The notes under the pieces were generated by a model, which saw only the letters and a program-made list of their open reading frames with translations, had not been told where the DNA came from and ran no database searches. 37,948 nucleotides of DNA from Lachnospiraceae bacterium. GTDB taxonomy: Bacteria; Bacillota; Clostridia; Lachnospirales; Lachnospiraceae. The stretch lies in NCBI GenBank assembly GCA_910575775.1, contig CAJTEY010000039.1, positions 1 through 37,948 on the forward strand. The letters are read 5' to 3'. Below are positions 24,346 to 31,977 of the stretch, piece by piece (the first letter of the stretch is position 1; each line of letters opens with the position of its first letter). The translations under genes were made by a program, and so were the position numbers.

Positions 24346-24729
24346 ATGAAACTAGTAATAGGCGGAACTGCGCAGGGGAAATTGGAGTATGTACTTCTGA
24401 AGCATGATGTGCAAAAAAATATGGTGTGGGATGGCGTTTTGCCAAATGATAGGGAATTAAATGGAAACATTGTGATTATCAACCACCTTCATCAGTGGAT
24501 CAAGAACTGTATGGTAAGCGGGGGATGTCCGGAAGATGAAATTATGTCATTTTTGGATTGCAATGAGGACTGTATTATTATATGTGATGAGATTGGCAAT
24601 GGGATTGTTCCAATAGATCCGTTTGAGAGAGAATACAGGGAACGTACAGGAAGGATTCTTGTGCAACTTGCAATGAGAGCAGAGGAGGTAGAGCGTATCA
24701 TATGCGGGATCGGACAGAAAATCAAATAA
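24346..24729 (+). CDS. Short CobU-like protein, second paralog
   Basis: A 127-residue relative of CobU. It opens MKLVIGGTAQGK, a P-loop of the family, and ends CDEIGNGIVPIDPFEREYRE then GRILVQLAMRAEEVERIICG and IGQKIK, the canonical C-terminal third of CobU. The middle segment that carries the guanylylated His and the LLECI motif in full-length CobU is missing. It therefore resembles a complement of the long paralog at 22931, which has the His region but lost the GIVP motif. It might be a kinase-only form, or act with the long paralog. ATG 24346 is chosen by alignment of the P-loop; 24328 would add six residues but lacks a ribosome site. Confidence 0.7.
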   Translation: MKLVIGGTAQGKLEYVLLKHDVQKNMVWDGVLPNDRELNGNIVIINHLHQWIKNCMVSGGCPEDEIMSFLDCNEDCIIICDEIGNGIVPIDPFEREYRERTGRILVQLAMRAEEVERIICGIGQKIK

Positions 24730-25346
24730 TGCTGGCATTCATCCGGCATGGTGCAACGCAGGCAAATAAAGAACGGAGATATCTGGGAAAAACAGACGAA
24801 TCCCTTTCGGAAGAAGGGATAGAAATATTGGAATCTTATAAAATGCAGAAACTTTATCCCGATGTGGAGTATCTGTTTACCAGTCCCATGAAAAGATGTA
24901 CAGAGACTGCTAAAATTATTTATCCCACATTATGCCCAATTGTTATTCCAGAATGGGAAGAAATCAATTTTGGACGGTTTGAATATAGAAATTATGAAGA
25001 ATTAAAGGATGATGCACAGTATCAGGAATGGCTCCGCAGCAATGGCACATTGGATTTCCCGGAAGGAGAAACCAGAAATGATTTTATGCTGCGATGTAAA
25101 GGTGGTTTTTTAAGAATGTGCCATGAATTGAATCATGCTTTCGGACAAAAGGCAAAGAATTCTGTTTTAGTAGGAATGATCGTTCATGGCGGAACTATTA
25201 TGTCATTGCTGAGTTTGTATGGCAGAAAAGATTATTTTGACTATCAGGTGTCAAATGGTAGAGGTTATGTATGCAGACTGACAGGAGTGAATGTCAGGAC
25301 AACACAGGAAGATAATGAACAGATAAAGGTGGTAGCGGAAATATGA
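24729..25346 (+). CDS. cobC: Alpha-ribazole phosphatase-like histidine phosphatase
   Basis: A 205-residue histidine phosphatase. It begins MLAFIRHGATQANKE with catalytic His7, then YLGKTDESLSEEG, FTSPMKRCTETA with the second Arg, EINFGRFEYRNYEEL with the proton-donor Glu, and VGMIVHGGTIMSLL with the second His. In this setting it should remove the phosphate from alpha-ribazole phosphate or the final cobamide phosphate. ATG 24729 overlaps the preceding stop (TAATG). An in-frame ATG at 24702, with AGGAGG about 13 bases upstream, would add nine residues and overlap the preceding gene more; both are possible. Confidence 0.88.
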   Translation: MLAFIRHGATQANKERRYLGKTDESLSEEGIEILESYKMQKLYPDVEYLFTSPMKRCTETAKIIYPTLCPIVIPEWEEINFGRFEYRNYEELKDDAQYQEWLRSNGTLDFPEGETRNDFMLRCKGGFLRMCHELNHAFGQKAKNSVLVGMIVHGGTIMSLLSLYGRKDYFDYQVSNGRGYVCRLTGVNVRTTQEDNEQIKVVAEI

Positions 25347-26359
25347 GGCATTGGATAAATTATCACATGATCGCCTTTTTCATGGGATTTCTTTTAGATT
25401 TAGTTTTAGGTGATCCTTATTATTTGCCGCATCCAATCCGTCTGATTGGAAAACTGATAGCAGGAACCGAAAAAATACTTCGTGAAATGGGGATAAGGGG
25501 AAAAGATAAAAAGGCAGATAGTAATGGAAGAGCGTTTCGACAGGGAATAGAGCTTGTTCTTATTGTGATTATTAGCGTGGTGGCAGTTACACTAATTCTG
25601 CTGTTTATGGCATATTGGCTGCATCCGGTTTTGGGAGTGGCGGTGGAGTGTATTATGACTTATCAAATACTTGCAGTAAAATGTCTTAAAGTAGAGAGTA
25701 TGAAGGTCTATCAATGTCTGAAAAATGGCAATCTGGAGCAGGCAAGAAAAGCTGTTTCCATGATTGTAGGCAGAGATACGGAACATCTGGACGAAGAAGG
25801 AGTTGCAAAAGCAGCAATAGAAACGGTGGCGGAGAATACCTCTGACGGAGTGATCGCACCGATGCTGTATCTGGCAGTTGGCGGTCCGATACTTGGATTT
25901 TTATATAAAGCTGTAAATACAATGGATTCCATGATTGGATATAAAAATGACAAATATCTATATTTCGGAAGGGCAGCGGCAAAACTGGATGATTTTGTGA
26001 ATTTTCTTCCGGCAAGAATCAGCGCCTGCCTTATGATTGTCGCATCTTTTTTTGCAGGCAGACATTTTTCGGGAAAAGGTGCATGGACAATTTATAAAAG
26101 GGATCGCAAAAAACATACAAGTCCAAATTCTGCTCAGACTGAGGCGGTATGCGCTGGTGCGCTTTCTATAAGGCTTGCAGGAGATGCCAGTTATTTTGGA
26201 AAGATAGTAAAGAAACCGTATATAGGCGAGGCGGTACGAGGGGTAGAATACGAGGATATAAAACGAGCGAATCATTTGATGTACATTACTGCATGGCTGT
26301 GTGAGGTGTTATGTCTGTTGGTAATGTACGCAATAGCAATGAGCAGTGCGCATCCGTAA
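25343..26359 (+). CDS. cbiB: Adenosylcobinamide-phosphate synthase
   Basis: A 338-residue membrane enzyme that couples cobyric acid with aminopropanol phosphate (from CobD). It starts AFFMGFLLDLVLGDPYYLPHP, has VAKAAIETVAENTSDGVIAP, GGPILGFLYKAVNTMDSMIG, GRAAAKLDDFVNFLPAR and PNSAQTEAVCAGAL, all family hallmarks, and about five membrane helices. The ATGA overlap with cobC indicates coupling. The last codons lie in the 5' arm of a long hairpin (26350-26406). Confidence 0.95.
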   Translation: MRHWINYHMIAFFMGFLLDLVLGDPYYLPHPIRLIGKLIAGTEKILREMGIRGKDKKADSNGRAFRQGIELVLIVIISVVAVTLILLFMAYWLHPVLGVAVECIMTYQILAVKCLKVESMKVYQCLKNGNLEQARKAVSMIVGRDTEHLDEEGVAKAAIETVAENTSDGVIAPMLYLAVGGPILGFLYKAVNTMDSMIGYKNDKYLYFGRAAAKLDDFVNFLPARISACLMIVASFFAGRHFSGKGAWTIYKRDRKKHTSPNSAQTEAVCAGALSIRLAGDASYFGKIVKKPYIGEAVRGVEYEDIKRANHLMYITAWLCEVLCLLVMYAIAMSSAHP

Positions 26360-26461
26360 TTTGAAAAAATGGCAGCTTGCTGACAATTTTTTCAAATTAC
26401 GGATGCATAAGGCGAATGCCTGCGAACGAGGGAAACCGCAGGTTTTCCGAGTGTGCACTGC
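26343..26461 (+). repeat. Nested palindrome with a 21-bp perfect stem after cbiB
   Basis: The stem at 26350-26370 (starting GCATCCGTAATTTG) pairs perfectly with 26386-26406, and the loop carries CAGC/GCTG. An outer GCAGTGC (26343-26349) matches GCACTGC (26455-26461), enclosing also CCTGC/GCAGG (26419-26441). The cbiB stop is inside the 5' arm. This is the strongest intergenic structure of the operon, without a T tract. Confidence 0.85.
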
Positions 26462-26494
26462 GGAGCCGATAAAATGACAAATGGAGGAACATAG

Positions 26495-27508
26495 ATGAAC
26501 ATTCATGGCGGCGATGTTTATAGGAATTATGTGGATATTGATTTTTCAATCAATGTAAATCCGCTTGGCACACCGGAATGTGTAAAAGAGGCACTTCATA
26601 GGGCAGTTGAGATGTGTGGGAAATATCCTGATATGGAAGCGGAAAGATTAGGAGCGGCAGTCAGTACATTTCTTGGAGTGCCAAAGGAATATTTGCTATT
26701 CGGAAATGGGGCATCAGAACTTTTTATGGCGATTGTTCATGGCATAAAACCGAAGAAAGTCGTGATCCCGGTGCCTTCCTTTTATGGATATGAATATGCG
26801 GCAAAATCAGTGGACAGTGACATTATTTATTATGAGATGAAGCAGGAAAATAATTTTTGTTTGAAAGAGGAAATGAAGCGTATCCTGACAGACGATGTAA
26901 ATCTTCTTTTTCTTGCTAATCCAAATAATCCGATTGGAAATCTTTTAGACAAAGAGCTGATGAAAGAGCTGATCTTGCATTGTAAGGATAAAGGGATTTA
27001 TGTGGTAGTAGATGAATGCTTTATTGAATTTTGTGGGAATCAGTTTTCTTTACTGCCTGAGATAGATGAATATGAACATCTGATAATTGTAAGGACTTTT
27101 ACAAAAATCTTTACAATTCCGGGAGTGCGTTTAGGGTATTTGGTATGTAAAAATAATGCAGTACATACAAAAATAGCCGGACAAATCCCTGAATGGAATC
27201 TTTCCTGTTTTGCGCAGGAAGCGGGGTGTATATGTGCTAAGCAGGCAGAGTTTATTGAGAAAACAAAAATTTATATTGAAGAAGAACGACAGTATATGGA
27301 AAAAGGACTTATGCAAATAGGATTGAGGACATTTCCGTCTGTGTCGAATTTTATCACTATATACAGTGATAAACCTTTATATGAGAAGTTACTGAATAGA
27401 GGAATTTTAATCAGGGATTGTGGTAATTTCAGGGGATTAGGAAAAGGATTTTACCGTATTGCAGTAAAGAACAGAAACGAAAATAAGATTTTACTGGAAA
27501 ACTTATAA
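26495..27508 (+). CDS. cobD: Threonine-phosphate decarboxylase (PLP enzyme)
   Basis: A 337-residue fold-type I PLP enzyme of the HisC-like CobD group, making (R)-1-aminopropan-2-yl phosphate from threonine phosphate for CbiB. Motifs: IHGGDVYRN at the start, IDFSINVNPLG, FGNGASELF, LANPNNPIGN, VDECFIEFCG, and RTFTKIFTIPGVRLGY with the PLP lysine. The C-terminal LIRDCGNFRGLG and FYRIAVKNR fit. The start has GGAGG nine bases upstream. No threonine kinase (PduX) is in the window, so threonine phosphate must come from the host. Adjacent to cbiB, its direct user. Confidence 0.9.
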   Translation: MNIHGGDVYRNYVDIDFSINVNPLGTPECVKEALHRAVEMCGKYPDMEAERLGAAVSTFLGVPKEYLLFGNGASELFMAIVHGIKPKKVVIPVPSFYGYEYAAKSVDSDIIYYEMKQENNFCLKEEMKRILTDDVNLLFLANPNNPIGNLLDKELMKELILHCKDKGIYVVVDECFIEFCGNQFSLLPEIDEYEHLIIVRTFTKIFTIPGVRLGYLVCKNNAVHTKIAGQIPEWNLSCFAQEAGCICAKQAEFIEKTKIYIEEERQYMEKGLMQIGLRTFPSVSNFITIYSDKPLYEKLLNRGILIRDCGNFRGLGKGFYRIAVKNRNENKILLENL

Positions 27509-27525
27509 CATATGGGAGATGGAAC

Positions 27526-28173
27526 ATGGAAGATTCTAAAATAGAATATCTGCCGCCAGAGGAAATTGAAAAGCGAAGCTTTGAGATCATTACAGAAGAA
27601 CTTTTAAAGAGAAATATCAGTCTCCCCAAAGAGGAGGAGTTAATTACAAAGCGGGTAATACATACCAGCGCGGACTTTGATTATGCTGAAACGCTTTGCT
27701 ATTCCAAAGGAGCAGTGGAAATTTTGAAAGAGTTGATAAAAAATGGAGCTGACATAGTAACAGATACCAATATGGCATTGTCTGGAATCAATAAAAAGGT
27801 GCTTGCAAAGTTTGGCGGAGAAGCGCATTGTTTTATGGCAGATGAAGATACACGGCTTCTGGCAAAGCAAAGGAATGTGACACGGGCAGCGGTCAGTATG
27901 GAAAAGGCGGCAGCAATTGCAAAACCAATTGTTTTTGCAATCGGAAATGCGCCAACGGCTCTGATCAAGCTGTATGAAATGATGGAAAAATTGGATTGGA
28001 AACCAGCCTTTATCATTGGTGTTCCGGTGGGATTTGTCAATGTGGAAGCGGCAAAAGAACTTATATTGAAAACAAATATTCCATACATCATTAACAGAGG
28101 AAGAAAAGGTGGAAGTAATATTGCTGCGGCAATTTGTAATGCTGTATTGTACCAATGTGAAAAGAAGTTCTAA
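27526..28173 (+). CDS. cbiC: Cobalt-precorrin-8 methylmutase
   Basis: A 215-residue enzyme that moves the C11 methyl group to C12 to yield cobyrinate. It has the PPEEIEKRSFEII opening, the catalytic His in KRVIHTSADFDY, DTNMALSGIN, AIGNAPTAL, and VPVGFVNVEAAKEL, and ends with NRGRKGGSNIAAAICNAVLY. All family hallmarks are present. The last residues and the stop codon are inside the 5' arm of repeat copy D, so the C terminus (QCEKKF) is shaped by the repeat. GGAGATGG precedes the start. Confidence 0.95.
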   Translation: MEDSKIEYLPPEEIEKRSFEIITEELLKRNISLPKEEELITKRVIHTSADFDYAETLCYSKGAVEILKELIKNGADIVTDTNMALSGINKKVLAKFGGEAHCFMADEDTRLLAKQRNVTRAAVSMEKAAAIAKPIVFAIGNAPTALIKLYEMMEKLDWKPAFIIGVPVGFVNVEAAKELILKTNIPYIINRGRKGGSNIAAAICNAVLYQCEKKF

Positions 28174-28220
28174 AGACTCATGCCAATGGGCGTTTCGTCA
28201 AGAACTTCTAAGTTTCACAT
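28155..28220 (+). repeat. Operon palindromic repeat, copy D
   Basis: Outer ATGTGAAA (28155-28162) with TTTCACAT (28213-28220); inner AGAAGTTCT (28163-28171) with AGAACTTCT (28201-28209); 3' bulge AAG. The loop is 29 bases and there is no tail hairpin. The repeat supplies the cbiC stop codon and ends 20 bases before the cbiD start. Confidence 0.88.
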
Positions 28221-28239
28221 GGTAGGAAGGAAAATCAAA

Positions 28240-29355
28240 ATGCGATATGGTTTTACGACTGGAAGCTGTGCGGCTGCGGCTGCAAAAGCCGCAGCTTATA
28301 TGCTGCTGACAGGATTAAAAAAGACGGAAATTACGATAGAAACGCCAAAGGGTATACTGTACAATGCAAAACTTTTGGATATCATGTGTGGGGAAAATGA
28401 AGTAAGCTGTGCGGTAGAAAAAGATGGTGGGGACGATCCGGATATTACAACAGGCACCTGGATTTATGCGAAAGTTTCGTATGCAGAAGAAAATGTGAAA
28501 AAAGAAATCGTCATTGAAGGCGGAATAGGGGTGGGGAGAGTGACAAAACCGGGACTTGACCAACCTGTAGGCAACGCGGCAATCAATCGTGTTCCAAGGG
28601 AGATGATAAAAAAAGAAGTATTAGAAGTTTGCAGACTGGTGGATTATAAAGGTGGCTTGCGGATTGAGATTTCAGTGCCAGAAGGTGAAAAGCTGTGCGA
28701 ACGTACTTTTAACCCAAGACTTGGTATTGTTGGCGGTATTTCCATATTAGGGACGAGTGGCATTGTAGAGCCAATGAGCAGTCAGGCACTGATTGATACC
28801 ATTCGGGTAGAATTGCGTCAAAGACGGATTTTAGGATTTGATTATGTTGCTGTTTCGCCGGGAAATTATGGTTTGGAGTTTATGAGGAAAACATATGGAT
28901 ACGATTTGGATAAAAGCGTGAAGTGCAGCAATTTTATTGGTGCAACCATTGATATGGCAGTAGAAATGGGATTTCAGAAAATGCTCCTGACCGGTCATAT
29001 AGGCAAGCTGATCAAGGTTGCAGGCGGAATTATGAATACCCATTCCAAAGAAGCGGATTGCAGGATGGAGCTTCTTGCGGCATTTTCCGTAAAGGAGCAG
29101 ATAGAACCTTTACAGATAAGAAGAATATTGGAATGCCTGACAACGGAAGAGGCAGTTTCTGTTATAGAGGAAAGCGGGAAATTGCAGCAGGTTATGGAAC
29201 AGATTGCAGAGCGTATCTGCTATTATATGGAAAACCGCGCTGGAGGAAAAATGAAAACAGATTGTATTCTGTTTTCCAATGAGTATGGGGAACTGGCAAA
29301 AAGTAAGGGGGCAGAGGAATGGTTTATTTTGTTGGGGCAGGAACAGGCGCAGTAG
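28240..29355 (+). CDS. cbiD: Cobalt-precorrin-5B C1-methyltransferase
   Basis: A 371-residue enzyme adding the C1 methyl group. It opens MRYGFTTGSCAAAAAKAA, the standard CbiD start, and has VEKDGGDDPDITTG, GGIGVGRVTKPGL, VGNAAINRVPREMI and GISILGTSGIVEPMS, then FIGATIDMAVEMGF and LTGHIGKLIKVAGGIMNTHS. ATG 28240 is preceded by GGAAGG; an in-frame ATG at 28180 lies inside repeat D and is rejected. It overlaps cbiF by 37 bases. Confidence 0.95.
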   Translation: MRYGFTTGSCAAAAAKAAAYMLLTGLKKTEITIETPKGILYNAKLLDIMCGENEVSCAVEKDGGDDPDITTGTWIYAKVSYAEENVKKEIVIEGGIGVGRVTKPGLDQPVGNAAINRVPREMIKKEVLEVCRLVDYKGGLRIEISVPEGEKLCERTFNPRLGIVGGISILGTSGIVEPMSSQALIDTIRVELRQRRILGFDYVAVSPGNYGLEFMRKTYGYDLDKSVKCSNFIGATIDMAVEMGFQKMLLTGHIGKLIKVAGGIMNTHSKEADCRMELLAAFSVKEQIEPLQIRRILECLTTEEAVSVIEESGKLQQVMEQIAERICYYMENRAGGKMKTDCILFSNEYGELAKSKGAEEWFILLGQEQAQ

Positions 29356-30089
29356 ATTTGATAACAGTCAGGGGAATGTGTTTATTAGAACAGGCAGATG
29401 TGATTATTTATACAGGTTCTTTGGTGAATCCCAAACTGCTTACATATGCAAGAAAAGACTGCGAGATACATAACAGTGCAAAACTAACATTAGAAGAAGT
29501 GATACAGATTATTTCTGATGCGGAAAACGAAGGAAAAACAACTGTGCGCCTTCATACAGGAGAGCCGAGCATCTATGGTGCGGTCAGGGAACAGATGGAT
29601 GAGTTGGATGTGCTGGGCATTTCTTATGAGAGCTGTCCGGGGGTAAGTGCCTGTTTTGGCGCAGCGGCATCCCTGAATCTTGAATATACATTGCCGGGAA
29701 TTTCACAATCCCTGATTATTACAAGAATGGAAGGCAGAACGAAAGTGCCGGATAGGGAAAGTATCAAGAGCTTTGCAGCACATAAGGCATCTATGGCAAT
29801 TTATTTAAGTGCCGGAATGATTCGGGAATTAAGTAAACAGTTAATTGAGGGTGGGTATAAGGAGACAACACCAGCAGCACTTGTTTATAAGGCAACTTGG
29901 GCTGAGGAGGAGGCATACCTGTGTACAATTGAGACATTATATGATGTATCTGTAGCACATAGGATTACGAAAACAGCCCTTATATTGGTCGGAGATGCAA
30001 TCGCTCATCAGCATTACAGTAAATCAAGGTTGTATGCACCGGATTTTTCGACTGAGTACCGAAAACGAAAAGAATTTCTAAGGCGCTAA
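29319..30089 (+). CDS. cbiF: Cobalt-precorrin-4 C11-methyltransferase
   Basis: A 256-residue SAM-dependent tetrapyrrole methyltransferase. The N-terminal glycine loop is YFVGAGTGAVDLITVRG, followed by ADVIIYTGSLV, the VRLHTGEPSIYGA motif, PGVSACFGAAASL, and C-terminal ALVYKATWAEEE. GTGEPSIYGA-type wording and the TRMEGRTKVPD segment separate it from CbiH and CbiL. The last residues (KRKEFLRR) and stop fall in repeat copy E. It starts inside the end of cbiD. Confidence 0.95.
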   Translation: MVYFVGAGTGAVDLITVRGMCLLEQADVIIYTGSLVNPKLLTYARKDCEIHNSAKLTLEEVIQIISDAENEGKTTVRLHTGEPSIYGAVREQMDELDVLGISYESCPGVSACFGAAASLNLEYTLPGISQSLIITRMEGRTKVPDRESIKSFAAHKASMAIYLSAGMIRELSKQLIEGGYKETTPAALVYKATWAEEEAYLCTIETLYDVSVAHRITKTALILVGDAIAHQHYSKSRLYAPDFSTEYRKRKEFLRR

Positions 30090-30148
30090 AATACACCGCC
30101 TAAGAAATTCTAAGTTCGTTTGGAAGAACGCAAGGACGGCGTTCTTCC
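30063..30148 (+). repeat. Operon palindromic repeat, copy E, with tail hairpin
   Basis: Outer AAACGAA (30063-30069) with TTCGTTT (30115-30121); inner AGAATTTCT (30071-30079) with AGAAATTCT (30103-30111); 3' bulge AAG. The loop has AGGCG/CGCCT. The tail hairpin GGAAGAACGC/GCGTTCTTCC (30122-30148) is a perfect ten-base stem that ends just before the cbiG ribosome site. Confidence 0.88.
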
Positions 30149-30161
30149 TGAAAGGAAGGAT

Positions 30162-31226
30162 ATGAAACTAAGTGTTATCAGTTTTACGGAAAATGGAAAA
30201 CAACTTTCGGAAAGTATTGTAAAACTGTTGGAGAAGGAATTAGAAATCAAGTTATATACAAAATGTGAGGCAGGCATAAAGGATGATATTTATTCAGATA
30301 TCTTATTTCTAAAAAAATCTGTTGGAGATTGGGCAAAGGAACGGATGCAGGAGCAAAACGCCTTGTTGTTTATAGGCGCCTGCGGAATTGCAGTCAGGGC
30401 AGTAGCCCCATTTCTTACAGATAAACTACATGATGTTCCGGTGCTTGTAATGGATGAAAAAGGGAAATATGTCATTCCGATTTTATCAGGACATATGGGC
30501 GGTGCAAACGATCTTGCAAATCATATAGCAGAGAAAACAGGGGCAGAAGCAGTGATTACTACGGCAACAGATCTTAATAAAAAATTTGCTGTGGATTTGT
30601 TTGCAAAAAGAAATAGATTATATATTGCAAATAAAGATGGGATAGTTAAGGTATCATCAAAGGTATTAGCCGGAAAAGAAATTACGATGTCCATAGAAGC
30701 GGGGCATGAAATCATTGGGGGAGAGTCAGGTATACGGTTTGTTCCATATCCGCCTATGGGAGTTGTTGATGTTGTGGTAACTTCAAAAGATGATATGTTT
30801 GATACTTCTCTTTTGCTGAAACCGCGGGAGTATGTCATAGGAATTGGCTGTAAAAAAGGGAAAAAAGCAAATGAAATTGATGATTTTATCTTAAAAGCAA
30901 TAAAGAAAAAAGGAATTTCTATCATGCAGATTTTCGCGCTGTCCTCTATTTCGCAAAAGCGAGATGAACAGGGGATTGTTGAATGGTGTCGAAAAGAAGG
31001 GATTCCATTTTTTACATATACAGCAGAAGATTTGCGGGAAGTAAACGGAACATTTACAAAGTCTATGTTTGTTAAGAATCAGGTTGGCGTTGATAATGTT
31101 TGTGAAAGGGCAGCAGTGAAAGCCTGTGGAGAAGATGGAAAACTGATTCTTCCAAAAGTCGCGGAAAATGGAATGACGATTGCAGTGGCAAAAAGAGAGT
31201 GGAAGGTGTGTTTTGATGAAGAATGA
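30162..31226 (+). CDS. cbiG: Cobalt-precorrin-5A hydrolase
   Basis: A 354-residue enzyme that opens the ring-A delta-lactone and releases acetaldehyde during anaerobic corrin contraction. The N-terminal part has FIGACGIAVRAVAPFLTDK, PVLVMDEKGKYVIPILSGH, MGGANDLANHIAEKTGA. The C-terminal part has YVIGIGCKKGKKANEI, IMQIFALSSISQKRDE and VCERAAVKACG. ATG 30162 follows AAAGGAAGGA; the upstream in-frame start at 30120 lies in the hairpin tail of repeat E and is rejected. It overlaps cbiH by 11 bases. Confidence 0.95.
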   Translation: MKLSVISFTENGKQLSESIVKLLEKELEIKLYTKCEAGIKDDIYSDILFLKKSVGDWAKERMQEQNALLFIGACGIAVRAVAPFLTDKLHDVPVLVMDEKGKYVIPILSGHMGGANDLANHIAEKTGAEAVITTATDLNKKFAVDLFAKRNRLYIANKDGIVKVSSKVLAGKEITMSIEAGHEIIGGESGIRFVPYPPMGVVDVVVTSKDDMFDTSLLLKPREYVIGIGCKKGKKANEIDDFILKAIKKKGISIMQIFALSSISQKRDEQGIVEWCRKEGIPFFTYTAEDLREVNGTFTKSMFVKNQVGVDNVCERAAVKACGEDGKLILPKVAENGMTIAVAKREWKVCFDEE

Positions 31227-31977
31227 AATCTATATTGTGGGAATGGGACCGGGCAGGGAAGAGATGATGACGGGGGAGGCAATCTATGTACTTGAGCAGG
31301 CAGATGTCATTGTCGGATATACGACTTATCTGAAGCTGCTTGGACAGCGTTTTCAGGGGAAGGAACTGCTAGATACTCCTATGCGTCAGGAAGAGGAGCG
31401 GTGCAGGCTGTGTTTTCAGGAAGCGGAAAAAGGGAAAAGGGTGGCGCTTGTTTGCAGCGGTGATGCAGGGATTTATGGACTGGCATCGTTGATGTATGAG
31501 ATTGGAAGAGAATATCCGGAAACAGAACTTTTTGTTATTGCAGGAATTACGGCTGCAAGTAGTGGGGCAGCCGCTCTGGGGGCACCTCTTAATCATGATT
31601 TTTGCGTGGTTAGTTTGAGCGATTTGCTGACACCGTGGGAGAAGATAGAAAAAAGGCTTGAAGCTGCCGCAGCAGGTGATTTTGTCATTGTGATTTATAA
31701 CCCATCCAGCCATAAAAGAAAGGACTATCTGATGCGGGCTTGTAATATCCTGCTTCGCAGCATAGAAGAGGAACGTATCTGTGGTTATGTTGAGAATATT
31801 GGAAGAGAAGGGACGATGGCAGCAATCTGTACCTTAAAGCAGTTAAAGGAGAGGGAAGTAAATATGTTTACCACGGTATTTATTGGAAGTTCCGGCTCGG
31901 AGAACATAAATGGGAAATTTGTTACAAGGAGAGGCTATAAGATTGAAAAAAATATTGATATTTGCAGGGACAACTGA
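31216..31977 (+). CDS. cbiH: Cobalt-precorrin-3 C17-methyltransferase
   Basis: A 253-residue SAM-dependent methyltransferase of the CbiH group, which methylates C17 and drives ring contraction. It has IYIVGMGPGREEMMTGEA, VALVCSGDAGIYGLASLM, AGITAASSGAAALGAPLNHDF, SLSDLLTPW and FVIVIYNPSSHKR, with NIGREGT and TTVFIGSS near the end. These are CbiH rather than CbiL features. ATG 31216 has GGAAGG nine bases upstream. It overlaps the fusion gene by 35 bases. Confidence 0.95.
   Translation: MKNEIYIVGMGPGREEMMTGEAIYVLEQADVIVGYTTYLKLLGQRFQGKELLDTPMRQEEERCRLCFQEAEKGKRVALVCSGDAGIYGLASLMYEIGREYPETELFVIAGITAASSGAAALGAPLNHDFCVVSLSDLLTPWEKIEKRLEAAAAGDFVIVIYNPSSHKRKDYLMRACNILLRSIEEERICGYVENIGREGTMAAICTLKQLKEREVNMFTTVFIGSSGSENINGKFVTRRGYKIEKNIDICRDN

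Noticed and set aside
28180..28239. Upstream ATG for cbiD
   Set aside because: The added residues come from repeat copy D, and CbiD proteins begin at the MRYGFTTGS segment.
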